This document shows positions 27,563-34,812 of a stretch of DNA of 64,000 nt, piece after piece. The notes under the pieces are model-generated. The model did not search any database. It worked only from the letters and a program-made list of their open reading frames with translations, and was not told where the DNA came from. This stretch comes from an uncultured Pelagibacteraceae bacterium (GTDB taxonomy: Bacteria; Pseudomonadota; Alphaproteobacteria; Pelagibacterales; AG-422-B15): the NCBI GenBank assembly GCA_902619105.1, contig CACNCV010000003.1, positions 62,001 to 126,000 of the forward strand, read 5' to 3'. Both the position numbers and the translations under genes were made by a program. Position 1 is the first letter of the stretch. Every line of letters starts with the position of its first letter.

Positions 27563-28768
27563 ATGGTTATAAATATTCAAGATAAACAATCACAACATAA
27601 AGCAATGTCTGCATGGGATGACGTCTTGGTCATCGATGATCAACTTTCGAGTGAAGAGAAAATTTTAAAGTCGTCAGTGAGATCTTATTGCCAGGAAAAA
27701 CTCTTACCTAGAATCATAGAGGACAACAGAAATGAAAATTTCAGTAGAGAGATTTTCAATGAAATGGGTGAGCTTGGAATTCTAGGTTCTTATTTACATG
27801 GATATGGATGTGCGGGCACAAATTACGTTTCTTATGGGCTTATTGCTCGAGAAATTGAAAATATTGATAGTGCATACCGATCTATCATGTCGGTTCAAAC
27901 AAGTCTTGTTATGTTTCCTATATATCAATTTGGTACTGATGCACAAAAAGAAGAATATTTACCAAGACTTGCAAAAGGGGAAATCATTGGAAGCTTCGGT
28001 CTGACTGAGCCTGATGCAGGTAGTGATCCTGGTGCAATGAAAACCAAAGCGATAAAAGTCAAAGGGGGTTATGAATTGACTGGTACCAAGACATGGATCA
28101 GTAATGCACCCTTCGCAGATGTAATTATTGTTTGGGCCAAGGATGAAGATAATGTAATCAGAGGATTTATTGTGGACAGAGAGTCCAAAGGCCTATCAAC
28201 ACCTAAAATTGAAGGTAAATTATCTTTGCGCGCTTCAGCAACGGGGCAAGTTGTTATGGAAAATGTTTTTTGTTCGGAAGATAAAGTTTTACCAAAAGCA
28301 TCAGGCTTGGGCGGACCTTTTCAATGCTTAAATAGTGCAAGATACGGAATTTCATGGGGTGCTCTAGGAGCAGCAGAGTTTTGTTTTGCAACAGCTAGAC
28401 AATACGCGTTGGATAGAATGATGTTTGGAAAACCTATTGCTGGCACTCAGCTTGTTCAGTCTAAGTTAGTTGATATGCAGACAGAAATTGCTTTAGGTCT
28501 GCAGGCTGCACTTAGAGTTGGGCGTCTGATGGATGAAGATCAGTCAGATAGCAATATGGTAAGTCTCATAAAAAGAAATAATGTTGGAAAAAGTTTAGAT
28601 ATTTGTAGGAGTGCGAGAGATATTCTTGGTGGCAACGGTATTTCAGATGAGTATCATGTAATGAGACACATGGTAAATTTGGAAACCGTAAAGACATATG
28701 AAGGTACACACGATGTGCATACTTTAATTATGGGAAGAAACTTAACAGGCATACAGGCTTTTAAATAA
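27563..28768 (+). CDS. gcdH: Glutaryl-CoA dehydrogenase
   Basis: The 401-residue FAD enzyme belongs to the acyl-CoA dehydrogenase family. Diagnostic of the glutaryl-CoA branch are the [19 protein letters not shown] flavin motif, [15 protein letters not shown], the SLRASATG segment with Arg, and the C-terminal [22 protein letters not shown], which contains the catalytic Glu. The enzyme dehydrogenates and decarboxylates glutaryl-CoA to crotonyl-CoA in lysine, tryptophan and cadaverine-derived carbon breakdown. It is followed after 2 bp by an aminotransferase of the diamine type, which fits a route diamine to dicarboxylate. Confidence 0.93.
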   Translation: MVINIQDKQSQHKAMSAWDDVLVIDDQLSSEEKILKSSVRSYCQEKLLPRIIEDNRNENFSREIFNEMGELGILGSYLHGYGCAGTNYVSYGLIAREIENIDSAYRSIMSVQTSLVMFPIYQFGTDAQKEEYLPRLAKGEIIGSFGLTEPDAGSDPGAMKTKAIKVKGGYELTGTKTWISNAPFADVIIVWAKDEDNVIRGFIVDRESKGLSTPKIEGKLSLRASATGQVVMENVFCSEDKVLPKASGLGGPFQCLNSARYGISWGALGAAEFCFATARQYALDRMMFGKPIAGTQLVQSKLVDMQTEIALGLQAALRVGRLMDEDQSDSNMVSLIKRNNVGKSLDICRSARDILGGNGISDEYHVMRHMVNLETVKTYEGTHDVHTLIMGRNLTGIQAFK

Positions 28769-28770
28769 TT

Positions 28771-30135
28771 ATGGCTTATCTAAATCGTACAACAAAGCAA
28801 TGGCAGGAAATTGATACAGCTCATCATCTGCATCCTTTTACTGATTATAAGTCGCTTGCAAAAGAAGGTAGTATCATCATTACAAAAGCAGATGGTGTTC
28901 ACCTTACTACATCAGATGATAAACAGTTACTTGATGCCATGTCTGGCTTATGGTGTGTAAATGTAGGTTATGGAAGAAAGAATCTTGCAGATGTTGCCTA
29001 TAAGCAAATGCAAGAACTACCTTATTATAATTCTTTTTTTAAAACAGCGACACCGCCATCAATTGAACTTGCTAAAGAGTTAGCTGAAATTAGTCCACAC
29101 GATTTAAATCATGCATTCTTTTCTTCAAGTGGCTCTGAAGCCAACGATACTGTTGTAAGAATGGTAAGGAGATATTGGGATTTAAAAGGTAAGCCAAATA
29201 AAAAAACATTTATTAGTAGAGAATATGCTTATCACGGAAGTACGATGACTGGGATGAGTTTGGGCGGTATGACAGCGATGCATTCTCAAGGGGATATGAT
29301 GCCTGGTTTTGAACATGTGTTGCCTCCTTATTGGTACAAGTATGGAAGCGATATGTCTCATGATGATTTTGGTATTCATGCAGCTAATAAAATTGAAGAA
29401 AAAATAAATGAAATTGGTCCAGATAATATTGCGGCGTTTATAGGAGAACCAATTCAAGGAGCTGGAGGAGTTATCATTCCACCTGATACCTATTGGCCAA
29501 GAGTTCAAGAAATTTGTAAAAAATATGACATTCTTCTTGTTGTTGATGAAGTCATTTGTGGTTTCGGTAGAACTGGAAACTGGTTTGGATCAGATACTTA
29601 TAATATTAAACCTGACATTATTACTATGGCCAAAGGGATTACCTCAGGATATATCCCACTGTCTGGAATCATGATTTGCGACAGAGTTTGTGAAACTTTA
29701 ATCAATGAGGGTGGTGAATTCTACCATGGTTATACTTATTCTGGCCACCCAGTAGCTTGTGCAGTGAGCCTTGAAAATCTTAAAATTATCAAAGAAGAAA
29801 ATCTGATTGAACAATCACGAAATGTCTCAGTTTATCTGGAGCAGCAAATGCGCGAAATTGAAAAGCACCCTTTAGTTGGTGAAGTTAGAATGAAGAGCTT
29901 TATTGGAGCTGTAGAATTAGTGAAAGATAAAGAAACTAGAGAAATGTTTGAAGACACTGGCACAGTTGGAACGATTTGCAGAGACTATTGTATTGAAAAC
30001 GGTTTAGTAATGCGAGCTGTAAGAGATGGCATGATTTTCTGCCCGCCTCTTATATTCAATAATAACCATGTGGATGAACTTTGTGAAAAGCTAAAAACCT
30101 CGCTGGACCAAACACTGGATCATATATCTAAATAG
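28771..30135 (+). CDS. Class III aminotransferase, putrescine/diamine:pyruvate type (SpuC-like)
   Basis: The 454-residue PLP enzyme has all class III features: SGSEANDTVVRMVRRYW, YHGSTMTGMSLGGM, GAGGVIIPP, the cofactor Asp in LLVVDEVICGFGRTG and the Schiff-base Lys in MAKGITSGYIPLSG. The opening HHLHPFTDYK and VLPPYWYKYG stretches are closest to SpuC and beta-alanine:pyruvate aminotransferases. It probably transfers the terminal amino group of a diamine or omega-amino acid. It sits 2 bp behind gcdH, so diamine (cadaverine, putrescine) or lysine-type carbon is a reasonable guess. The exact substrate needs assay. Confidence 0.88.
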   Translation: MAYLNRTTKQWQEIDTAHHLHPFTDYKSLAKEGSIIITKADGVHLTTSDDKQLLDAMSGLWCVNVGYGRKNLADVAYKQMQELPYYNSFFKTATPPSIELAKELAEISPHDLNHAFFSSSGSEANDTVVRMVRRYWDLKGKPNKKTFISREYAYHGSTMTGMSLGGMTAMHSQGDMMPGFEHVLPPYWYKYGSDMSHDDFGIHAANKIEEKINEIGPDNIAAFIGEPIQGAGGVIIPPDTYWPRVQEICKKYDILLVVDEVICGFGRTGNWFGSDTYNIKPDIITMAKGITSGYIPLSGIMICDRVCETLINEGGEFYHGYTYSGHPVACAVSLENLKIIKEENLIEQSRNVSVYLEQQMREIEKHPLVGEVRMKSFIGAVELVKDKETREMFEDTGTVGTICRDYCIENGLVMRAVRDGMIFCPPLIFNNNHVDELCEKLKTSLDQTLDHISK

Positions 30136-30352
30136 GCCAATTAAGAGAATCTGAGTCTGCTCCTTCATTAAAAATATTTACCCAATAACAATTAGACCCG
30201 TCACTTTTATACAAACCTTTGACATCAAAAATAGTTTCACTGTCAAGATGTGAAATTATTAAATAGTTTGAATGCTGCGACAAATATTCAGCGCCTCTAA
30301 ATTTATTTTCATTAAGAGGCGCACAAAGTAAAAAAATGATTGATTCAACCAT
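30128..30352 (-). CDS. Small hypothetical protein (74 aa)
   Basis: I do not recognise this family. The 74-residue product reads as a compact cytosolic protein with two beta-like stretches (YLIISHLDSETIFDVKGLY, GSNCYWVNIFNEG) and ends SDSLNWPI. Its stop overlaps that of the convergent aminotransferase by 8 bp. It is the last of four short leftward genes packed with overlaps or 15 bp gaps, which supports its being real. The pattern is somewhat like YCII-type or small-molecule binding domains (SIIFLLCAP..., a ferredoxin-like start), but this is weak. Confidence 0.6.
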   Translation of the reverse strand: MVESIIFLLCAPLNENKFRGAEYLSQHSNYLIISHLDSETIFDVKGLYKSDGSNCYWVNIFNEGADSDSLNWPI

Positions 30353-30367
30353 TTGGAATTTTAAATA

Positions 30368-30715
30368 CTAAAATTGTAGATAGTATAGTTCTTGCATGAT
30401 GGCTATAAAAACTCTTAGGACTGCTAGAGCTACCATTACTTTTGCAGCATATCCCCAAAAAGCAGAGTTGCCTTCTGATTTTTTGTTTGAAATATAATTA
30501 GTGGAGCTTCTCCAAATTGAAACTAGTATGTGAACCAGTAGTGCTATGAAAACTATGTAAAGTATTAATACTCCTGAAATCATGTCATTTACAATAGCGC
30601 CATCCATTAAGTAAAGAATTGAATAGCCAGCTATATTTCCAAAAATTATGCCATATACCCAATAAGTCATTACCAAGGGCACATCCCCATGCCAAAGATC
30701 TTTAATTAATTTCAT
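30368..30715 (-). CDS. Small membrane protein, unknown function (115 aa)
   Basis: The start is set at ATG 30715 because AAAGG lies 9 nt upstream; the track ORF uses a TTG three codons earlier. The protein has three hydrophobic segments (VMTYWVYGIIFGNIAGYSILYL, ISGVLILYIVFIALLVHILVSIW, YAAKVMVALAVLRVFIAIM) with a short positively charged loop (NKKSEGNS) between the last two. I recognise no family. It overlaps the preceding 71-aa gene by 14 bp, so the two are probably translated together in the leftward small-gene operon. Confidence 0.7.
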   Translation of the reverse strand: MKLIKDLWHGDVPLVMTYWVYGIIFGNIAGYSILYLMDGAIVNDMISGVLILYIVFIALLVHILVSIWRSSTNYISNKKSEGNSAFWGYAAKVMVALAVLRVFIAIMQELYYLQF

Positions 30716-30917
30716 TTTTATCAACCTTTCTTGTTGAGATAATTCTTAGTTTATTATTACTTTCAGTATAGTCACTTAAATTATCTTTATAAACAGTAGA
30801 ATCAGGGTCACAAATTTTGGCAATAGCTATCGCGCGAGCTTCTCTTTCAGTTTTTGCCTGCACATATATATTTTCAATATCTGTGACCAACACTCTTACA
30901 TGATACGTATTGGACAT
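30702..30917 (-). CDS. Small hypothetical soluble protein (71 aa)
   Basis: The 71-residue product opens YHVRVLVTDIENIYVQAKTEREARAIAIAKIC, a beta-strand/helix layout seen in small cytosolic domains that act as subunits or adaptors, and ends with a charged tail RKVDKNEIN. No motif of known enzymes is visible. The ATG overlaps the stop of the upstream 63-aa gene by one base (TAATG), and its own 3' end overlaps the next membrane-protein gene. The overlaps make coupled translation likely. Confidence 0.7.
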   Translation of the reverse strand: MSNTYHVRVLVTDIENIYVQAKTEREARAIAIAKICDPDSTVYKDNLSDYTESNNKLRIISTRKVDKNEIN

Positions 30918-31108
30918 TACTTCTTACCTTTATCTTCAATCATTTCTTCCCCACTATTTTCTTTCTCAGTGTCGAATGAAGAGGTAATAAGAGTCCAAAC
31001 AGCAGTTAATCCAAAGAAGCTAAACCAATATCCTGAAGCTGGCATAATGTATGTAAATACTACTATCTGCTCTATGATACCAAGGATTATCCAAGTTTTT
31101 AGTGTCAT
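30917..31108 (-). CDS. Small membrane protein, unknown function (63 aa)
   Basis: The 63-residue product has two hydrophobic stretches (TWIILGIIEQIVVFTYIM and YWFSFFGLTAVWTLITSSF) and a strongly acidic/basic C-terminus (DTEKENSGEEMIEDKGKK). A good Shine-Dalgarno (AAAGGA) lies 8 nt before the ATG. It is the first gene of the leftward operon of four small proteins and is divergent from the CII-like regulator, with 97 bp between the starts. I recognise no family. Confidence 0.68.
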   Translation of the reverse strand: MTLKTWIILGIIEQIVVFTYIMPASGYWFSFFGLTAVWTLITSSFDTEKENSGEEMIEDKGKK

Positions 31109-31171
31109 TTTATGTTCCTTTCTTTTTTACGTTTTTAAATTATGATTTGAATATATTTATTAAATTCTAAT

Positions 31172-31204
31172 TTACTGGAACAATAGAAAGGCTCAAAAAG
31201 TTCC
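31172..31204 (+). promoter_or_regulatory. Operator-like inverted repeat (GGAAC-N18-GTTCC)
   Basis: GGAAC (31177-31181) and GTTCC (31200-31204) face each other across 18 bp, directly before the ATG of the CII-like gene. The 14 bp TTACTGGAACAATA (31172-31185) recurs, inverted, at 34228-34241 before the FGN-repeat protein gene. A shared regulator site is inferred. Confidence 0.45.
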
Positions 31205-31205
31205 T

Positions 31206-31685
31206 ATGGCAGTAGATCGTAAAATTGATACTTTAGAAGGCGCACTAAGGGATGCCATCGAAAGATTTGGTTCTGAAAAAGTAGCTGAAGCTATTGGCAA
31301 AAGTAAAGATTATGTAAATAATTTAAGTAATCCAAATCAAAAAAATATTGGTGAGCGAAGAAGAAAAAAAATCTCTCATGAAGACTCGATAATTCTTGAT
31401 AAATTTTGCTTAGAGAATGAAATGGCACCTCCAATGATCGCTGTTCATCAAATGCTGATTGATAATTATAGGTCTAATTTAGACCCATCAAGATCGATTG
31501 AGCAAAGCATAAGTACAATTTCATATAGATTTGCTGAGGTTGTAAATAAAGTCGAAACGTCTCTTGATCCTAATAGTGAAAAAGGAATTGATTTTAGTGA
31601 AAATGAAAAAAAACAAATCCATACTTCAATTAAGGAGCTTGAAGAACAATTGAAAGTATTTAAAAACTTAATATCCTTAAAATGA
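31206..31685 (+). CDS. CII-like helix-turn-helix regulator (putative)
   Basis: The 159-residue protein begins TLEGALRDAIERFGSEKVAEAIGKSKDYVNNLSNPNQ, which has the shape of the phage CII-type or similar helix-turn-helix (helix, AEAIGKS turn, YVNNLSNP recognition helix). The rest is helical and acidic, ending in a coiled-coil-like KELEEQLKVFKNL. It could be a DNA-binding regulator of the adjacent genes, but the family call is by eye only. It lies 3 bp before the first channel gene, and together with PrsW forms a three-gene operon. An operator-like repeat is just upstream of its start. Confidence 0.6.
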   Translation: MAVDRKIDTLEGALRDAIERFGSEKVAEAIGKSKDYVNNLSNPNQKNIGERRRKKISHEDSIILDKFCLENEMAPPMIAVHQMLIDNYRSNLDPSRSIEQSISTISYRFAEVVNKVETSLDPNSEKGIDFSENEKKQIHTSIKELEEQLKVFKNLISLK

Positions 31686-31688
31686 ATA

Positions 31689-33485
31689 ATGCCTAAAATA
31701 ATATTTAAAATTTCAATAATTTTATTGACTTTTTTTGCTACGATTTTGATCGCAAGGGCTGAGACAGATCAGTTTGAACTTTCAAATGATCCATGTGGTG
31801 ATTTATTTAATTCAATTAGCAATAATATCCAAACTTTACAAAATGCACCTGGGCTAAGCAGACAATATTATGGTTTTAGCATTGAGCCTGCATTTATTGA
31901 TGGTCATGAATTAGATGGTGTTTCAAGTAAAGATGAAGTTGAGAATTTTTTGATTGTCACTGAGGTGCCCAATCAAAATGATAATACATACTATATGATG
32001 GATCAAAATAATGTTTATCAATCTTATATAAAGTCTGAAAGTTCTACAGGATCAGTATACAAAACTGATGGACTTATGGTCGGTGACTTGATCTATGAAA
32101 TTAATGGTTTGAAGGTTAATTCAAATAATTTTTATGATGCCTGGCAAAACCTTTATTTGTATTACGGAAAAAATTATTCTTTTACGGAGTATGTTTTATT
32201 TGATTTTGTTAATGAGGAATTAGGCATAGACCTGAACAATCAAGATACTATCCAGCTTGGAATTTACAGACCTAGTGAGTTTAGTGGAGACCATGTCGTA
32301 AGCTTAGATGAAGACTTAATGTATATCAAAATCACATCTGATAATGATTATCCAATAATTCCTGCTGAGCTTGAATTGGACATAGAAAAGATAATTGAGA
32401 TAAATAGTAAGGGAAATTATTTTGAAGCAAACTATGTTAAAAATTTAATTAATTGGGATAAGTCTGAATTAGCTGATTTGTCCTCAAAAATTTTTGGCAA
32501 TAATAGTTATTTTTGTTACTGGGAAGAAACTGATATTGAGTATGGTACATTGCAAGCGTTATGGAGGCCTGCAGTAAAATGGACAAACAGACTTGGTTTT
32601 GACAAGGATCAAATCAAGAATTCAATTCATGTTCAGTTTTATCCTGAAATATTGGAAAACAATTGTCCCTGCGCAGTTGTATTTTTTAGGGAAGAGGGTA
32701 TTGCAAAATTCCAGACATACTTTGATTATAGATCCTTTCCATTCGATAAACAAAACCTATCCATATCACTTTTTAACTATGGCGATGGTTATACATATGG
32801 TACGGAAACTCTAAATTGGTCTTTTGGTGATGCAAAGCCAAAATTTGTAGGTGCAAAATTTATCAGTCCAGAAAGAGTTAGAAGGGATATATCGGGCTGG
32901 TCAATCAATAGTGAAGACAAGTATGACGTTGAAATTGTAAAAGTTTTCGACTCTTCTGAATTTAGATCGGAGATTGAAAAAGGAATAGTTTTAGCTGATT
33001 CAGTAAATTGGGATACAAGAGATATTTTTACCTTTGAAATGAATTGGCAAAAAGACATTGAGAGACAATGGGTTTACTTTTTTTTTAAAATTATAGCTCC
33101 ACTTGTTCTTATACTTTTAATTTGTTGGTCGGTGTTCTGGACACCTAGCAGGGAACTTGAATCAAGACTCACAGTAACAATTACATGTTTTTTAGCGCTT
33201 GTTGCTTACACTTTTGTTATAGATGATGATTTACCGCAGTTATCTTATCTTACGCTGATGGATTACGTAATTTTAGTTACTTATTTTTTTGCGTCACTTC
33301 CAACTGTATTGAGTATTATTTCTTATAATTTAGCAAAAGAAAATAACAGTTCTAATATAACAGTTGACAGATTTAGTAGATATTCAGGACCTTTTCTGTA
33401 TATAATTTCACTCTATATAATTTTAACATTTAATGTAAATGAAGAAAATACTCTGCCAATTGCGAAATCTTTAGTGCTCTTCTAA
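31689..33485 (+). CDS. Predicted PDZ-like/pentameric ligand-gated ion channel fusion (paralogue 1)
   Basis: The 598-residue protein has a signal peptide (ILLTFFATILIARA), then a PDZ-like region with YYGFSI (~57) and GLMVGDLIYEINGLKV (~127-142). From about residue 240 it reads as a prokaryotic Cys-loop-family (pLGIC) channel: loop-A WRP at 292-294, the Pro-loop core FDYRSFPFDKQ at 345-355 without the flanking cysteines, then four helices M1 (~461-484), M2 (~493-515, RLTVTITCFLALVAYTFVI), M3 (~522-546) and M4 (~565-583). Known prokaryotic pLGICs such as ELIC and GLIC have about 320 residues, so over 200 are extra here. The extracellular part should face the periplasm and gate an ion pore. The stop overlaps PrsW by one base. 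Confidence 0.85.
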   Translation: MPKIIFKISIILLTFFATILIARAETDQFELSNDPCGDLFNSISNNIQTLQNAPGLSRQYYGFSIEPAFIDGHELDGVSSKDEVENFLIVTEVPNQNDNTYYMMDQNNVYQSYIKSESSTGSVYKTDGLMVGDLIYEINGLKVNSNNFYDAWQNLYLYYGKNYSFTEYVLFDFVNEELGIDLNNQDTIQLGIYRPSEFSGDHVVSLDEDLMYIKITSDNDYPIIPAELELDIEKIIEINSKGNYFEANYVKNLINWDKSELADLSSKIFGNNSYFCYWEETDIEYGTLQALWRPAVKWTNRLGFDKDQIKNSIHVQFYPEILENNCPCAVVFFREEGIAKFQTYFDYRSFPFDKQNLSISLFNYGDGYTYGTETLNWSFGDAKPKFVGAKFISPERVRRDISGWSINSEDKYDVEIVKVFDSSEFRSEIEKGIVLADSVNWDTRDIFTFEMNWQKDIERQWVYFFFKIIAPLVLILLICWSVFWTPSRELESRLTVTITCFLALVAYTFVIDDDLPQLSYLTLMDYVILVTYFFASLPTVLSIISYNLAKENNSSNITVDRFSRYSGPFLYIISLYIILTFNVNEENTLPIAKSLVLF

Positions 33486-34207
33486 TGGAAACACAACTTT
33501 TACTTTTTTTATATTTCTTACTTGTGATGGGTCCTCCCGTTATCTTAGCAACTATTTTCGTAAGACTAGATATTTTCAGAGAGCCAATAAGAGCTGTCGT
33601 TCTTACTCTTATTATTTCTTACGCTGCTACGTCAATCTTTGGTGAAATTAAATACGGAATTCTTGATATACCAGATGCCTGGTACGATAACAATTTTATA
33701 AATTCACTTTTCTTAATTGCATTACCTGAGGAATTGACAAAATTCTTTGTACTTTACTTTTACTGCGCGAGAATAAGAGCCTTCAATGAACCAATGGACG
33801 GTCTTGTTTATGGTTCTTTATCAGGACTGGGCTTTGCAATCAATGAAGCTTTTGGTTATGCCTACCTTTATCAAGAAGAGTCCTCAGAGGTTATCGAGGT
33901 TGTAGATAGTATTCTTATGAGAGGATTAATAGCCGTGCCCGGACATGCATTTGATGGCATTTTAATGGGCGCATTTATTGGCGTAATGATCTTTAGAAAA
34001 GTGAACAAAAGCTTATTTATTTTATTGGCGATATTAGTTCCAACAATTTTTCATTTCCTTTGGGACTTCAGTATATACGCGGGTTATGGAGGATTTGTAT
34101 ACTTAATTTACTTCATACAATTAATAATTGTTGTCCTCTTATTTAGGCGTTTTCGTAATTTACAAAAATCAAAAATCCGAGAAGAAGAGCTAAAAATTAA
34201 CAAATAA
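33485..34207 (+). CDS. PrsW-family intramembrane metalloprotease (CPBP/M82-like)
   Basis: The 240-residue protein has seven or eight hydrophobic segments and the PrsW motifs PEELTKFF (residue ~78), FNEPMDGLVYGSLSGLGFAINEAFGY, PGHAFDG and a last His in FHFLWDFS, i.e. the Glu-Glu and His metal-ligand set. PrsW in Bacillus cleaves a membrane anti-sigma factor at site 1. The TAATG overlap with the channel gene upstream suggests stoichiometric, coupled production, so the protease may process the channel or a partner; this is inference. A C-terminal charged tail (RRFRNLQKSKIREEELK) follows the last helix. Confidence 0.87.
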   Translation: METQLLLFLYFLLVMGPPVILATIFVRLDIFREPIRAVVLTLIISYAATSIFGEIKYGILDIPDAWYDNNFINSLFLIALPEELTKFFVLYFYCARIRAFNEPMDGLVYGSLSGLGFAINEAFGYAYLYQEESSEVIEVVDSILMRGLIAVPGHAFDGILMGAFIGVMIFRKVNKSLFILLAILVPTIFHFLWDFSIYAGYGGFVYLIYFIQLIIVVLLFRRFRNLQKSKIREEELKINK

Positions 34208-34241
34208 CTGGAACTTATTTTAATTGTTATTGTTCCAGTAA
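34207..34241 (+). promoter_or_regulatory. Inverted repeat ACTGGAAC-N17-GTTCCAGT (operator or hairpin)
   Basis: ACTGGAAC (34207-34214) and GTTCCAGT (34232-34239) are exact complements across 17 bp, starting at the last base of the prsW stop. There is no strong T run afterwards, so a transcription terminator is less likely than an operator. Its GGAAC/GTTCC spacing nearly equals that upstream of the CII-like gene. Confidence 0.5.
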
Positions 34242-34296
34242 TTTTGTCTTTGGATCCTTATATTTCATTCAAATGAAAAATCGAAAGGAAAAAAAG

Positions 34297-34548
34297 ATGA
34301 AAAAACTAATGTTGATCCTTATTGCTGTAATCGGTTTATCGGGTTCAGTAAATGCTGGCGTGAGCTGCAGTGAAGATTTCTTTGGAAATTATAATTGCAC
34401 AAGTTCTGGTGATACAGGCAACTGGAGGTCTAGCACTTCTACTGATTACTTTGGTAATGATAACACAACGATATATGACAGAGACTCATTTGGCAGCTCT
34501 AGCTATAGCTGTTCTTATGATTATTTTGGAAATTATAACTGTAATTAA
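34297..34548 (+). CDS. Small secreted protein with FGN repeats (83 aa)
   Basis: The start ATG 34297 has an AAAGGAA purine stretch 6 nt upstream; the track start 24 bp earlier would put charged residues before the signal. A Sec signal (KKLMLILIAVIGLSGSVNA) is followed by about 60 residues of low-complexity Ser/Thr/Asn/Gly sequence with repeats DFFGNYN, DYFGNDN, DSFGSSS and DYFGNYN. The first and last are framed as SCS-x-D-[FY]-FGNYNC, giving four cysteines able to form two disulfides. I do not recognise the family. It lies between PrsW and the basic protein gene in the ion-channel region. Confidence 0.7.
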   Translation: MKKLMLILIAVIGLSGSVNAGVSCSEDFFGNYNCTSSGDTGNWRSSTSTDYFGNDNTTIYDRDSFGSSSYSCSYDYFGNYNCN

Positions 34549-34556
34549 AAAAAAAA

Positions 34557-34582
34557 TTCCAGGCTAATTAATTAGCCTGGAA
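34557..34582 (+). repeat. Perfect 26 bp palindrome after the FGN-repeat gene
   Basis: TTCCAGGCTAATTAATTAGCCTGGAA is perfectly self-complementary, with an A run upstream. On the plus strand no T run follows, so it is an imperfect terminator; as RNA it would be a strong hairpin just before the next gene. On the minus strand it is followed by a run of T. Confidence 0.6.
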
Positions 34583-34596
34583 AGAAAGGATTAAAA

Positions 34597-34812
34597 GTGA
34601 AAAAAAATAGAAATACAGAGGAATTTAAAAAATTTATCAATTCTTCATCGGTAAAGAATATATCTGGAGAAGAAAAAACAAATAACATTAAAAAGTTTTG
34701 GGGAAAAAAATTAACTACCAAAAGAAAAGGTAAGTCGCGACCAGAAATAGGACTGGAATTTAAAAGAATGCACTTAGCAAAGAAAAAAGTATCGAAAGGC
34801 ACATATGAATAA
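34597..34812 (+). CDS. Small basic hypothetical protein (71 aa)
   Basis: The frame begins at GTG 34597, with GAAAGGA 7 nt upstream. The product is soluble and strongly basic (many Lys and Arg; RKGKSRPEIGLEFKRMHLAKKK near the end) with an N-terminal helix RNTEEFKKFINSSS. Such a composition suits a nucleic-acid-binding or ribosome-associated protein, but I recognise no family. Its last 8 bp overlap the DUF2130 gene, which argues that it is translated and coupled with that gene. Confidence 0.55.
   Translation: MKKNRNTEEFKKFINSSSVKNISGEEKTNNIKKFWGKKLTTKRKGKSRPEIGLEFKRMHLAKKKVSKGTYE

Noticed and set aside
29182-29508. Minus-strand frame of 108 aa inside the SpuC-like gene
   Set aside because: It is opposite a conserved PLP enzyme, starts without a ribosome site and its composition is not protein-like.
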